64,000 nucleotides of DNA from Tianweitania populi (GTDB taxonomy: Bacteria; Pseudomonadota; Alphaproteobacteria; Rhizobiales; Rhizobiaceae). Location: positions 868,001 through 932,000 of the forward strand of contig NZ_BMZQ01000002.1 in the NCBI RefSeq assembly GCF_014652875.1. The letters are read 5' to 3'. A model generated the notes under the pieces. The model searched no databases. It saw nothing but the letters and a program-made list of their open reading frames with translations, and was not told where the DNA came from. Positions 38,094 to 47,167 of this stretch are shown here, piece by piece (the first letter of the stretch is position 1; each line of letters opens with the position of its first letter). Both the position numbers and the translations under genes were made by a program.

Positions 38094-39053
38094 ATGGAGC
38101 TCCCGGCTCGCCTGCGCCAGGCGGTTGATGCTGCCCTGGCGGGCGTTCCGCTGGCCGATCTGCAACGCGCTTCCGAACGGCTGACGCAGCGCTATCGCGG
38201 CGAGGTGCTGGACGGGCAGCTGCATCTTGGCGACGAGGTGGCCGCGCTTGCTTATGTGACGGCGCGTCTGCCCGCGACCTATGCGGCAGTGCGGGCAGCA
38301 TTGGAGCATACGGCGGAACTGGCGCCGGACTTCCATCCTTCGAGCTTGATGGATATCGGCTCAGGGCCGGGCACCGCGATGTGGGCCTCAGTTGATTGCT
38401 GGCCGAGCCTCCATGAGGCGCTTCTGCTGGATGCCAGCCCGTCGATCCGGGCGCTCGGCTCACGCTTCAGCGAAGCGAGCAGCGTGTCGGCGCAGTGGCG
38501 TGCTTTCGATATTGTGCGTGACGCCTTGCCGGAAGCAAACGCCGATCTCGTCACGCTGGCTTATGTGCTCGATGAACTTACCCCTGCCATTCAACTCGCG
38601 CTGATCGATCAGGCCTGGGCACGCATCACGGGGATGCTGGTGGTCGTGGAGCCGGGCACGCCGGCCGGGTGGAAGCGCATTCTGGCGGTTCGGGATCGGT
38701 TGATCGAAGCGGGCGCTGCGATCATCGCCCCTTGTCCGCATCATGCACCGTGTCCGCTGGTCGAACCGGACTGGTGCCATTTCTCGCGTCGGGTCGCGCG
38801 CTCAACCATGCACCGCATGACGAAGCGCGGTGCCGTACCGTGGGAAGACGAGAAGTACATCTATCTCGCAGCAAGCCGATCAGCGGCGGATTACCGCCAA
38901 GCCCGCATCCTGCTTCCGCCGCGCGAAAGCTCGGGAAAGGTCGGATTGAAACTCTGTTGTGCGGATGGCGCCGCGCGAGAGCGCCTGATCACACGGCGCG
39001 AAGGCGAGACATACAAGCGCGCGCGCCGTGCCGAATGGGGTGACGCGATCTAG
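38094..39053 (+). CDS. Rsm22-family methyltransferase-like protein
   Basis: A 319-residue SAM-methyltransferase-fold protein related to Rsm22/METTL17, which assists small-ribosomal-subunit assembly. The SAM motif reads LMDIGSGPGTAMWA, then LVTLAYVLDEL and LVVVEPGTPAGW. A cysteine cluster, CPHHAPCPLVEPDWCHF, corresponds to the region that binds an iron-sulfur cluster in the mitochondrial relatives. It follows the M3 peptidase gene by 3 nt, so the two are probably one transcript. Catalytic activity is not certain in this family. Confidence 0.85.
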   Translation: MELPARLRQAVDAALAGVPLADLQRASERLTQRYRGEVLDGQLHLGDEVAALAYVTARLPATYAAVRAALEHTAELAPDFHPSSLMDIGSGPGTAMWASVDCWPSLHEALLLDASPSIRALGSRFSEASSVSAQWRAFDIVRDALPEANADLVTLAYVLDELTPAIQLALIDQAWARITGMLVVVEPGTPAGWKRILAVRDRLIEAGAAIIAPCPHHAPCPLVEPDWCHFSRRVARSTMHRMTKRGAVPWEDEKYIYLAASRSAADYRQARILLPPRESSGKVGLKLCCADGAARERLITRREGETYKRARRAEWGDAI

Positions 39054-39055
39054 GC

Positions 39056-39319
39056 TCAGTTCTCTATCGAGGCGGTGGCCTGTGCAGACACGCCTTCGCG
39101 CTGCAGGCAGGATGCCGGGATGTTCGGCCAGGTCGCCGTTTCGCAAGAGGTGTCTCTGGCCGTCGACGTTGTCACGCGCACGATGCGGATCGGCTCGCTC
39201 CCCGCACTTGATGCGCTGGAAGGCGAAAGCGTCGGGGAGGCTGCGCCGGCATAGGCGATGGAGGCGGCTGGAACAGCCGCGGCGGCGAGGATAGAGGCGC
39301 TGAGAAGAAGGTGTTTCAT
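39056..39319 (-). CDS. small secreted protein with paired-Cys WPxIPxxC motif
   Basis: An 87-residue protein with a strong signal peptide (MKHLLLSASILAAAAVPAAS, cleavage about AYA-GAAS). A low-complexity Ser/Thr stretch and the motif SCETATWPNIPASCL follow; its two cysteines could form a disulfide. Short periplasmic proteins with a similar C...WP.IP..CL pattern occur in Rhizobiales, from memory; I know no function. It is convergent with the Rsm22-like gene (2 nt between stops). Confidence 0.6.
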   Translation of the reverse strand: MKHLLLSASILAAAAVPAASIAYAGAASPTLSPSSASSAGSEPIRIVRVTTSTARDTSCETATWPNIPASCLQREGVSAQATASIEN

Positions 39320-39461
39320 GGCCGGATGAACGAGCCATGCGCTGCCAAGTTCCCGCGCCCCCTTTCGCATCTGCGAAAAATCCTGTAAGAGCGCGGCAAA
39401 TCCGAGCGCTTATCCGTTTTTCGGGCGCTTTACGCGCGCGCCAACTCCCGAGAGCCCCTGT

Positions 39462-41282
39462 ATGAACCTTCGTAATATCGCGATCATCGCGCACGTCGAC
39501 CATGGCAAAACCACGCTTGTCGATGAACTCCTGAAGCAGTCCGGCTCTTTCCGCGAGAACCAGCGTGTCGCCGAGCGCATGATGGACTCCAACGACATCG
39601 AAAAAGAGCGCGGCATCACGATCCTTGCCAAGGCGACCTCGGTCGTCTGGAAGGACACGCGCATCAACATCGTCGATACGCCGGGCCACGCCGATTTCGG
39701 CGGTGAAGTCGAGCGTATCCTGTCGATGGTGGACGGTGCGATCGTACTCGTCGATGCCGCCGAAGGCCCGATGCCGCAGACCAAGTTCGTGGTCGGCAAG
39801 GCGCTCAAGGTCGGCTTGAAGCCGATCGTCGCGATCAACAAGATCGACCGTCCCGACGGCCGCCACGAGGAAGTTGTGAACGAGGTGTTCGACCTGTTCG
39901 CCAATCTCGATGCCACCGACGAGCAGCTCGATTTCCCGATCCTTTACGGCTCGGGCCGTAATGGCTGGATGGCGCTGAGCCCGGAAGGCCCGAAGGACCA
40001 GGGGCTAGCGCCCTTGTTCGACCTCGTGCTGAGCCATGTGCCGGAGCCTAAGGTTGCCGAGGGTCCGTTCCGCATGATCGGCACGATCCTGGAAGCTGAC
40101 CCGTTCCTTGGCCGCATCATCACCGGCCGCATTCATTCCGGTTCGATCAAGCCGAACCAGGCCGTCAAGGTTCTGGCGCAGGACGGTACCGTTCTGGAAA
40201 ACGGCCGTATTTCGAAGATCCTCGCCTTCCGCGGTATCGAACGCCAGCCGATCGAGGAAGCGCAGGCAGGTGACATCATCGCCATTGCCGGTCTTCAGAA
40301 GGGCACCGTTGCTGACACGTTCTGCGATCCGTCGGTGAGCCAGCCGCTGGAAGCTCAGCCGATCGATCCGCCGACTGTGACCATGTCCTTTATCGTCAAC
40401 GACAGCCCGTATGCCGGCACCGAAGGCGACAAGGTAACGAGCCGCGTGATCCGCGATCGCCTGTTCAAGGAGGCCGAAGGCAACGTTGCGCTCAAGATCG
40501 AAGAGTCGACTGAGAAGGACTCCTTCTTCGTGTCCGGCCGCGGAGAGTTGCAGCTGGCCGTTCTGATCGAGAACATGCGCCGCGAAGGCTTTGAACTTGG
40601 TGTTTCGCGTCCGCGCGTCGTCATGAAGGATGGCGAGAACGGCGAGAAGCTGGAGCCGATCGAGGAAGTCGTTATCGACGTCGATGAGGAATATTCCGGC
40701 ACGGTCGTGCAGAAGATGAGCGAGCGCAAGGCCGAAATGGTCGAGCTGCGCCCGTCCGGCGGCAATCGCGTGCGCCTCGTGTTTTACGCCCCGACCCGTG
40801 GCCTGATCGGTTACCAGTCGGAGCTTTTGACGGATACGCGCGGCACGGCGATCATGAACCGTCTGTTCCACGATTATCAGCCGTTCAAGGGTGAGATCGC
40901 AGGCCGCAACAACGGCGTGCTGATCTCCAACGACCAGGGCGAAGCTGTCGCCTACGCGCTGTTCAACCTGGAAGATCGCGGCCCGATGATCATCGATGCC
41001 GGCGTGAAGGTTTATCAGGGCATGCTGATCGGCATCCACAGCAGAGACAACGATCTCGAAGTGAACGTGCTGAAGGGCAAGAAGCTCACCAACATCCGCG
41101 CCGCCGGCAAGGATGAAGCCGTGAAACTCACGACCCCGATCAAGATGACGCTGGAGCGCGCTTTGTCCTGGATTCAAGACGACGAATTGGTGGAAGTGAC
41201 GCCGAAGTCGATCCGCCTGCGCAAGCTCTACCTCGACCCGAACGAGCGCAAGCGCTTCGAAAAGTCGTCGAAGACGGCCTGA
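39462..41282 (+). CDS. typA: ribosome-associated GTPase TypA/BipA
   Basis: A 606-residue translational GTPase. G motifs are AHVDHGKTTL (residues 10-19), DTPGHADFGGEVER, and NKID, followed by EF-G-like domains II, III and V and the BipA-specific C-terminal domain (NKALRIKGKK-type region IRAAGKDEAVKLTTP). TypA binds ribosomes and helps 50S assembly and stress adaptation, especially at low temperature. It is a single-gene unit with its own terminator. Confidence 0.97.
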   Translation: MNLRNIAIIAHVDHGKTTLVDELLKQSGSFRENQRVAERMMDSNDIEKERGITILAKATSVVWKDTRINIVDTPGHADFGGEVERILSMVDGAIVLVDAAEGPMPQTKFVVGKALKVGLKPIVAINKIDRPDGRHEEVVNEVFDLFANLDATDEQLDFPILYGSGRNGWMALSPEGPKDQGLAPLFDLVLSHVPEPKVAEGPFRMIGTILEADPFLGRIITGRIHSGSIKPNQAVKVLAQDGTVLENGRISKILAFRGIERQPIEEAQAGDIIAIAGLQKGTVADTFCDPSVSQPLEAQPIDPPTVTMSFIVNDSPYAGTEGDKVTSRVIRDRLFKEAEGNVALKIEESTEKDSFFVSGRGELQLAVLIENMRREGFELGVSRPRVVMKDGENGEKLEPIEEVVIDVDEEYSGTVVQKMSERKAEMVELRPSGGNRVRLVFYAPTRGLIGYQSELLTDTRGTAIMNRLFHDYQPFKGEIAGRNNGVLISNDQGEAVAYALFNLEDRGPMIIDAGVKVYQGMLIGIHSRDNDLEVNVLKGKKLTNIRAAGKDEAVKLTTPIKMTLERALSWIQDDELVEVTPKSIRLRKLYLDPNERKRFEKSSKTA

Positions 41283-41298
41283 TCTTTAAAGCGACCTG

Positions 41299-41330
41299 AA
41301 CCGGCTGACCCTAGGTTAGCCGGTTTTCTC
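41299..41330 (+). terminator. terminator of typA
   Basis: AACCGGCTGACC (41299-41310) pairs with GGTTAGCCGGTT (41314-41325) over 12 positions with one G-T pair, closed by loop CTA, then TTCTCTT. It begins 17 nt after the typA stop. Confidence 0.88.
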
Positions 41331-41359
41331 TTGCGCTCTCGGCCGATCGGTCCCACATT
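41331..41359 (+). promoter_or_regulatory. candidate promoter of the 23-codon ORF unit
   Basis: TTGCGC (41331-41336), 17 nt, then CACATT (41354-41359) resembles a sigma-70 promoter with a moderate -10. It would give a start near 41366 and a 30-nt leader. It lies directly behind the typA terminator, consistent with an independent unit. Confidence 0.35.
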
Positions 41360-41395
41360 CCCGTTGTGTTCAACAAATTGGAAGGAGGTGATCGA

Positions 41396-41467
41396 ATGTC
41401 GAGTGATTTCGTTTCTCGTTGCGTGGTCTCGACGGATCGTCTCTGCGGGGAGCAGCCTTCCCGCTAG
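41396..41467 (+). CDS. 23-residue small ORF with near-perfect Shine-Dalgarno, in its own transcription unit
   Basis: An ATG-to-TAG ORF of 23 codons preceded by AAGGAGGTGATC (41382-41393), which complements the 3' tail of 16S rRNA over 12 nt, followed by GA and the ATG. The peptide has two cysteines in the block RCVVSTDRLCGEQPSR. It is bounded by the typA terminator on the left and a strong terminator at 41537-41566 on the right. The roughly 70 nt after the stop can fold (GCGCGG at 41476-41481 with CCGCGC at 41513-41518, inner GCGC/GCGC). It could be a genuine small protein, a leader-like peptide, or part of a small RNA. I do not recognise it. Confidence 0.55.
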   Translation: MSSDFVSRCVVSTDRLCGEQPSR

Positions 41468-41536
41468 GATGTGACGCGCGGACGAGCGCTTGGTAGCGCC
41501 CGGGGAAAAAGACCGCGCCACGGACGAAACACGAAG

Positions 41537-41566
41537 GCCGCTTCACTCAGGTGAAGCGGCTTTTTT
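41537..41566 (+). terminator. strong terminator ending the small-ORF unit
   Basis: GCCGCTTCAC (41537-41546) and GTGAAGCGGC (41551-41560) form a perfect 10-bp stem with loop TCAG, followed by six T residues. It ends a transcript that contains only the 23-codon ORF. Confidence 0.93.
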
Positions 41567-41606
41567 ATTGCCTAGTTTCTTGGCGTCGGACGGTGAGCGA
41601 AGCAGC

Positions 41607-42470
41607 TTACGCTGCTTCGCGCTCACGCATGTCGCTCTCAGCTAGGATGCGGCGGGCTTCTTCCGGAGCCAACTCGTCAGCCCAGACCTTGAATGTGGTC
41701 AGGATATGGGGGCCGAAAGTGTGGATCAGCGGCACATCCGTGGCATCGCGACCGTAGGCGACGACGACGCGGCCTGCGCGTGGCCGGTTGTGGCGGGCAT
41801 CGAAGGTGTACCAGCCGCCTTCCAGATAGACCTCCATCCAGGCGGAGAAATCCATCGGTGCCGGATCGCGGGGAATGCCGATGTCGCCGAGGAAACCGTT
41901 CACATAACGCGCCGGGATATTCATGCAGCGGCAAAGCGTGATCGCGAGATGCGCGAAATCGCGACACACGCCTACGCGTTCTTCATGGCCTTGGCCCGCC
42001 GTGCGGGTGGAGCGGGCATAAGAATAACCGAACGAGATGCGGTTATGCACGTAATCGCAGATGGCCTGCACACGCTGCCAACCCGGCTGTGTGTTGCCGA
42101 AGAGGTTCCAAGCCGTGTCCATCATCAGGTCGGTGTCGCAATAACGGCTGCCTAACATGAATACCAAAGCTTCATCGGGCAGTTCGGCGATCGGCACTTC
42201 ACGCAGTTCCGGGTGGGCTTGCTCGAACTCACCGCTATCGGCAATCACCGCATCATACATGATGCTGGTATCGCCAGCCGGCGCTGTGAAGCGAAGGCAC
42301 CGGTTGCCGAACTGATCGAGGTAAACGGTCGAGGGGATGTCCGGCGTCAGCTGCGGGCGCTGCTCGCGAACAAGATCGACGCGCCGCTCGGGACGGATTT
42401 CAAGCGCGGCTAGGATCGGCGTCGGAGCGGGGCACTGGACGCCTAGTTCGTAACCGATACGGATCAGCAT
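41607..42470 (-). CDS. transglutaminase-like cysteine peptidase family protein
   Basis: A 287-residue protein of the bacterial transglutaminase-like superfamily. The nucleophile is in RVGVCRDFAHLAITLCRCMNIP. The later block DFSAWMEVYLEGGWYTFDARHN carries His and Asp of the catalytic site, although a Ser stands where many relatives have His before Ala-Trp. An N-terminal beta domain precedes the core. ATG 42470 is set by GGAG 7 nt upstream. Cytoplasmic, with unknown substrate; relatives probably act as peptidases or amidases. It is convergent with the small-ORF unit. Confidence 0.88.
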   Translation of the reverse strand: MLIRIGYELGVQCPAPTPILAALEIRPERRVDLVREQRPQLTPDIPSTVYLDQFGNRCLRFTAPAGDTSIMYDAVIADSGEFEQAHPELREVPIAELPDEALVFMLGSRYCDTDLMMDTAWNLFGNTQPGWQRVQAICDYVHNRISFGYSYARSTRTAGQGHEERVGVCRDFAHLAITLCRCMNIPARYVNGFLGDIGIPRDPAPMDFSAWMEVYLEGGWYTFDARHNRPRAGRVVVAYGRDATDVPLIHTFGPHILTTFKVWADELAPEEARRILAESDMREREAA

Positions 42471-42579
42471 GATGCGCTCCAATTTCCGGACAATATAAAA
42501 CAAAGCCGTTCAACCGGGCTTTGTTCCCCCGCGCCGTCTTGTACTTTTGGTGGGTATGATCCGGCTCAGCGTGACGATG

Positions 42580-42807
42580 TCAGAAGTCGACGGCGATGCC
42601 CTTCTTTTCCCAATCGCCATAGCGCACGGGATCATGGCCGCCCCGGCCACCGCGCTCCTTGGGCATGGCAGCTTCCGCCTGCTCATACTCGGCGCGCCGT
42701 GCCTGCGCTTCGGCCAGCGCGCGTTCGGCAGCCGGCGACAATGGCTTGCGCGCGAGTTCGCCTGTTTCCGGTGGAAGCCCGTTATTGGCATCGCTGTTAT
42801 CCATCAT
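42580..42807 (-). CDS. SdhAF4 (DUF1674) succinate dehydrogenase assembly factor homologue
   Basis: A 75-residue protein whose C-terminus, KERGGRGGHDPVRYGDWEKKG, is the signature of the SdhAF4/DUF1674 family. In mitochondria SDHAF4 binds flavinated Sdh1/SDHA and protects it during complex II assembly. The bacterial homologue is presumed to do the same. Two adjacent ATGs (42807 and 42804) follow a GGGA element. It is divergent from htpX. No sdh genes are in the window. Confidence 0.9.
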   Translation of the reverse strand: MMDNSDANNGLPPETGELARKPLSPAAERALAEAQARRAEYEQAEAAMPKERGGRGGHDPVRYGDWEKKGIAVDF

Positions 42808-42909
42808 TGAAGTCCCTTTAAGCGCTTCCCATGATAATAGGCGTCACGCAGGCGGCCTGAAAGGCCCCGCGTTCAACAGTTGCCGGCGCAAAAAGGAGGC
42901 GCCTCGACG

Positions 42910-43926
42910 ATGAACATGATCCGAACCGCGATGCTGCTCGCCTTCATGACCGCGCTCTTCATGGGCGTCGGCTATCTTATCGGCGGCACGGGTGGCATGG
43001 GGATCGCCTTCTTGTTCGCCGCCGGCATGAACCTGTTTTCCTATTGGAACGCCGACAAGATGGTTCTGCGCATGAACAATGCGATGGAAGTCGATCGCAG
43101 TTCGGCGCCGGAATATTACGCGATCGTGGAAGATCTCGCACGCCGCGCCGAGCTGCCGATGCCACGCGTCTATCTGATCGACGAAGACCAGCCGAACGCC
43201 TTTGCCACCGGCCGCAATCCGCAAAACGCCGCGGTTGCCGCCACCACCGGCCTGCTGCGCCGCCTTAACGCCGATGAAGTGGCGGGTGTCATGGCGCACG
43301 AGCTGGCCCATGTGCAGAACCGCGACACGCTGACCATGACGATCACCGCAACGCTTGCCGGCGCGATATCCATGCTCGGCAACTTCGCGTTTTTCTTTGG
43401 CGGCAACCGCGAGAATAACAACAATCCGTTGGGCGGCATCGGCGTGATTGTCGCCATGATCGTGGCGCCGCTTGCGGCCATGATCGTGCAGATGGCGATC
43501 AGCCGGACGCGCGAATATTCGGCCGATCGGCGCGGTGCGGAAATCTGCGGCAACCCGAATGCGCTCGCTTCCGCGCTGAACAAGATCGCGCGCGGCGCGC
43601 ATCAGATCGTCAACGAGGGTGCCGAGCGCAATCCGGCTGCGGCGCATATGTTCATCATCAACCCGCTGTCGGGCCAGCGCATGGACAACCTGTTTTCGAC
43701 CCATCCGGATACCGGCAACCGCATCGCAGCCTTGCAGGCGATGACCGACATTCAGCCGGGTCGGAGTTATGCCGGTGGGTTCCAGCCGGAAACGACCAGC
43801 GCGCCGGAGAGTGCAGCCGGGCCGTGGAGCGGGCGTGGCGAACGTCAGCTAGGTAGTGGTTCGGCATCCGGTCCATGGAGCGGTTCGCGTAACAAACCGT
43901 CCACTCGCCGGGGACCATGGTCTTGA
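42910..43926 (+). CDS. htpX: membrane zinc metalloprotease HtpX
   Basis: A 338-residue M48 protease of the inner membrane, acting in quality control of membrane proteins. It has two N-terminal helices, the zinc motif HELAH ([14 protein letters not shown]), the third ligand in [14 protein letters not shown], and a middle hydrophobic pair. The tail is unusual, with three copies of G-P-W-S near residues 305-338. AAGGAGG lies 10 nt upstream of ATG 42910. Its stop overlaps rsmB by 10 nt, so the two are co-translated. Confidence 0.94.
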   Translation: MNMIRTAMLLAFMTALFMGVGYLIGGTGGMGIAFLFAAGMNLFSYWNADKMVLRMNNAMEVDRSSAPEYYAIVEDLARRAELPMPRVYLIDEDQPNAFATGRNPQNAAVAATTGLLRRLNADEVAGVMAHELAHVQNRDTLTMTITATLAGAISMLGNFAFFFGGNRENNNNPLGGIGVIVAMIVAPLAAMIVQMAISRTREYSADRRGAEICGNPNALASALNKIARGAHQIVNEGAERNPAAAHMFIINPLSGQRMDNLFSTHPDTGNRIAALQAMTDIQPGRSYAGGFQPETTSAPESAAGPWSGRGERQLGSGSASGPWSGSRNKPSTRRGPWS

Positions 43927-45305
43927 ACCAGGCTCGCACGCCCAACGGCAGCGCCAATCGCCGGCCTTCGTCCTTCGCCAATCCAACCTCCGACATTCCC
44001 GGCCTGCCTGCGCGGCAGGCTGCGGCCAAGCTTCTGGCGGCGGTTGTGGATGCCCGCACCTCGCTCGACGGGCTGACGGATGAAGAGCATGGGCACCCAG
44101 CTTATCGCGCGCTGGAAGGGCGCGACAGGGCGCTGGTGCGCGCCATCCTGATCTCGGCCCTGCGGTTTCGCGGCACGATCCAGGCTGCGATCTCGAACCA
44201 GCTCGACCGGCCGCTGCCTGGCAACGCGTTGACGCTGAGCCATGTGCTGCATGTGGCCATCGCCCAAGTCCTGTATCTCGACGTGCCTGATCGCGCTGCC
44301 GTCGATCTGGCTGTCGAGCAGGCGAAAGGCGATCCGCGCACGCGGCGTTTCGACGGGTTGGTCAATGGCGTGCTGCGCTCGATCGTCAGGCGCAAGGCGC
44401 AGATCCTCGGCAAGACCCCAATCGCCAACGCCCCGGACTGGTTCGTGGCACGGTTGAACGAAGCCTATGGCGAAGAACGCGCCAAGGCCATCCTCACGGC
44501 GCATCTGACTGAGGCGCCCGTGGATTTCACCGTGAAGGATGATCCGGCGGGCTGGGCCGAAAAGCTCGGCGGCATCGTGCTGCCAACGGGCACCGTCCGG
44601 GTGGCGCGTCGGGAGGGCGCGATTGCGGCCTTGCCGGGCTATGAGGATGGCGCGTGGTGGGTGCAGGATGCGGCGGCGGCCTTGCCGGCGCTGATCATGG
44701 GCGATGTTCGGGGCAAGCGCGTTGCCGATCTCTGCGCGGCACCGGGCGGTAAGACGGCGCAGCTGATCCAGGCTGGTGCAGAGGTCACGGCGCTGGATAT
44801 TTCGCGCAGCCGGATCAAGCGCCTACGGACCAATCTGGAACGGCTCGATCTTCCAGCCGAGGTCGTGGAAGCCGACCTTTCCGTTTACGAACCGGCGGAA
44901 CCTTTCGATGCCGTGCTGCTGGATGCGCCTTGCTCGTCCACCGGCACGGTGCGGCGGCATCCCGACGTGCTTTGGACCAAATCCCCGGAAGAAATCGAGA
45001 AGCTGGCCGCCGTTCAGTTCCGCCTGTTGAAGGCAGCTGTGCGGCTGGTGAAGCCCGGCGGGCGCATAGTCTTCTCCAACTGTTCACTCGACCCGGTTGA
45101 AGGCGAGCAGATGGTTGAGCGCATTCTGGCCGAGCAGCCCGAGCTTGAGCTGGAGCCGATTGCACCCGGCGAGATTCCTGTCGTCGATGCTTTCCTCACG
45201 CCAACCGGCACGGTGCGCACGACACCAGCTGACCTGCCGCATGAAGACCCCGCACTTGCCGGCATGGACGGCTTCTTCGCTGCCCGGCTGAGACGCCGTG
45301 GTTAA
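43917..45305 (+). CDS. rsmB: 16S rRNA m5C967 methyltransferase RsmB
   Basis: A 462-residue protein with an N-terminal NusB-like RNA-binding domain (residues about 30-170) and a C-terminal Rossmann methyltransferase. The SAM site is [14 protein letters not shown]. Motif [17 protein letters not shown] holds one catalytic cysteine, and motif [14 protein letters not shown] the other. Start ATG 43917 lies in the last codons of htpX. The heparinase gene follows 87 nt later. Confidence 0.94.
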   Translation: MVLNQARTPNGSANRRPSSFANPTSDIPGLPARQAAAKLLAAVVDARTSLDGLTDEEHGHPAYRALEGRDRALVRAILISALRFRGTIQAAISNQLDRPLPGNALTLSHVLHVAIAQVLYLDVPDRAAVDLAVEQAKGDPRTRRFDGLVNGVLRSIVRRKAQILGKTPIANAPDWFVARLNEAYGEERAKAILTAHLTEAPVDFTVKDDPAGWAEKLGGIVLPTGTVRVARREGAIAALPGYEDGAWWVQDAAAALPALIMGDVRGKRVADLCAAPGGKTAQLIQAGAEVTALDISRSRIKRLRTNLERLDLPAEVVEADLSVYEPAEPFDAVLLDAPCSSTGTVRRHPDVLWTKSPEEIEKLAAVQFRLLKAAVRLVKPGGRIVFSNCSLDPVEGEQMVERILAEQPELELEPIAPGEIPVVDAFLTPTGTVRTTPADLPHEDPALAGMDGFFAARLRRRG

Positions 45306-45392
45306 TGCCGGGTTGATCTCGGCTCCCCTATCAAAGCTCCGTTAACCATCCCCGTCTAGATTGCCGAAAGGAATCGATGATGGGATGGTTGA

Positions 45393-47090
45393 GTGAGTGC
45401 TGCCGTAGAAGCGCCGGAGCTTTGGGGCTTGGTGGCAAAGGCGCTGTGGCGCAAGACGCGCCGGCGTTTGCGTGCCGGTCCGGGCTGGCGCTTCCGTTAT
45501 GCCGGCCGCACCCCTGACCGGCTGCTGATTGCGCCGCCCGACCTGCGTCTCGCCGATCCGCAGATCGCGCAGGACATTTATTACGGGCGCTTTCCGTTTG
45601 CCGGCAAGGTGGTGGAAACCAGCGGCCGCTCGCCCTTCGACATCAAGGTTGCTTCGCCGGAATGGGTCGAAGCACTGCAGAACTTTCATTGGCTGCGACA
45701 TCTGCGCGCCGCGCAGACTGAACTGGCAGCCGTTAACGCTCGCGCCTTGGTTGGCGAGTGGATCGGCCTGCACGGCAAGCGCATCAGCCATCCCGCCTGG
45801 GATGCGGGCATCACGGCCAGCCGCGTGATCAGCTGGCTGCAGCATTCCTCGATCATCCTGCAAGGTGCCGACTTCGCCTTTTATCGCCAGTTCCTGAAGG
45901 CGCTGAGCGTGCAAGTGCGTTATTTGCGCGCTGTGGCCGCCGAGATGCCGGTGGGCGAAGACCGGTTGCGCGCCCGCATCGCACTGGCTTTTGCGGCCTT
46001 GTCGCTGCCGGTGCCGGCCGCAACTCTGCGCACCGCCACGCGCTGCCTTGCGGAAGAACTCGACCGCCAGATCCTGCCCGATGGCGGTCATATCTCGCGC
46101 AGCCCGCTGGCCGTTCTCGAACTGCTCGCCGACCTGCTGCCGCTGCGGCAAACCTATGCCAACCAGTCCGCGACGCCGCCGCAGGCCTTGATGGGCGCGG
46201 TGGACCGGATGCTGCCGGCGCTGCGCTTCTTCCGCCATCAGGACGGCTCGCTGGCGCGCTTCAACGGCATGGGCGTCACCGTTCATGACCGTGTCGCCGC
46301 CATTCTGCGCCATGACGATGCCTGTGCCGCGCCGCTGCTTCATGCGCCGCATTCCGGCTATGAGCGTTTGTCGATGGGCGGCACGACGGTGATTGCCGAT
46401 ACCGGCCCAGCACCGGCGGTCGACCAGTCGGCGCAAGCGCATGCCGGTTGCTTGTCGTTTGAACTGTCCTCATCGCGGCGCTCATTCATCGTCAATGCCG
46501 GCGTGGATACGTTCGGCGCGCGCGATTTCCGCCCGCTGGCCCGCGCCACAGCTGCGCATTCCACCGCCGTGTTCAACGATGCCTCTTCGGCCCGCTTCAA
46601 CCTGGCGGGCATGAACGGATGGATCGGCACGCCGCTGGTGGCAGGCCCGCGCGTGGTGCGTTCGCGGCGGCTGGATGAGGGGCGCAACGGTTCGACCCTG
46701 CAGGGCTTCATCGCCAGTCATGACGGCTATCTTCAGCGTTTCGGCCTGTTCCATGAACGCCAGCTCGTCCTCTCGGATGGCGGCCAGATGCTGGAGGGCA
46801 TCGATCGCTTCCATGCCGCCGGCAACGGTTTGCCGCGCAGCGGGCATGTCGCGATCCGCTTTCATGTGCATCCCGATGCCGAGCTGGATCGCGACGGCGA
46901 CAGCCTCGTCATTCAAGGCCGCGACGGCGAAGGCTGGATCTTCCGTTGCGGTGAGGTGCTTCCCGAAATCGAGGATTCAATCTTCTTTGCGGGACTGGCA
47001 GGCCCGGCGCGCACCAAGCAGATCGTGCTGCATTACGATGCCGCCGAACATCCGACACTAGCCTGGCGTTTCACAAGAATCACAAGCTGA
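45393..47090 (+). CDS. heparinase II/III family protein
   Basis: A 565-residue protein with an N-terminal helical barrel (about 60-290) and a C-terminal beta-sandwich containing YERLSMGGTTVIADTG and LARATAAHSTAVFNDASSA, typical of heparinase II/III-like proteins in alphaproteobacteria. No signal peptide is visible, so a periplasmic lyase role is not supported. Members near purH are widespread in Rhizobiales, but their substrate is unknown. The GTG at 45393 is taken as start; no better ATG is in frame. Confidence 0.87.
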   Translation: MSAAVEAPELWGLVAKALWRKTRRRLRAGPGWRFRYAGRTPDRLLIAPPDLRLADPQIAQDIYYGRFPFAGKVVETSGRSPFDIKVASPEWVEALQNFHWLRHLRAAQTELAAVNARALVGEWIGLHGKRISHPAWDAGITASRVISWLQHSSIILQGADFAFYRQFLKALSVQVRYLRAVAAEMPVGEDRLRARIALAFAALSLPVPAATLRTATRCLAEELDRQILPDGGHISRSPLAVLELLADLLPLRQTYANQSATPPQALMGAVDRMLPALRFFRHQDGSLARFNGMGVTVHDRVAAILRHDDACAAPLLHAPHSGYERLSMGGTTVIADTGPAPAVDQSAQAHAGCLSFELSSSRRSFIVNAGVDTFGARDFRPLARATAAHSTAVFNDASSARFNLAGMNGWIGTPLVAGPRVVRSRRLDEGRNGSTLQGFIASHDGYLQRFGLFHERQLVLSDGGQMLEGIDRFHAAGNGLPRSGHVAIRFHVHPDAELDRDGDSLVIQGRDGEGWIFRCGEVLPEIEDSIFFAGLAGPARTKQIVLHYDAAEHPTLAWRFTRITS

Positions 47091-47133
47091 CGCCCTTCGG
47101 CGCTTGCATTTGACCGCGCCCATGGCCTAGGTC

Positions 47134-47155
47134 CGGGCTTCCCCAGCGAAGCCCG
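47134..47155 (+). repeat. hairpin just upstream of purH
   Basis: CGGGCTTC (47134-47141) and GAAGCCCG (47148-47155) form a perfect 8-bp stem with a 6-nt loop ending 12 nt before the purH ATG. No T tract follows. It may end the heparinase transcript or shape the purH translation start, where no clear Shine-Dalgarno is visible. Confidence 0.5.
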
Positions 47156-47167
47156 AGATCTCCTGCC

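Noticed and set aside
45315-45345. GTTGATCTCGGCTCCCCTATCAA as a possible FNR site
   Set aside because: The half-sites are too far apart for the TTGAT-N4-ATCAA spacing, and the neighbouring genes are not oxygen related.
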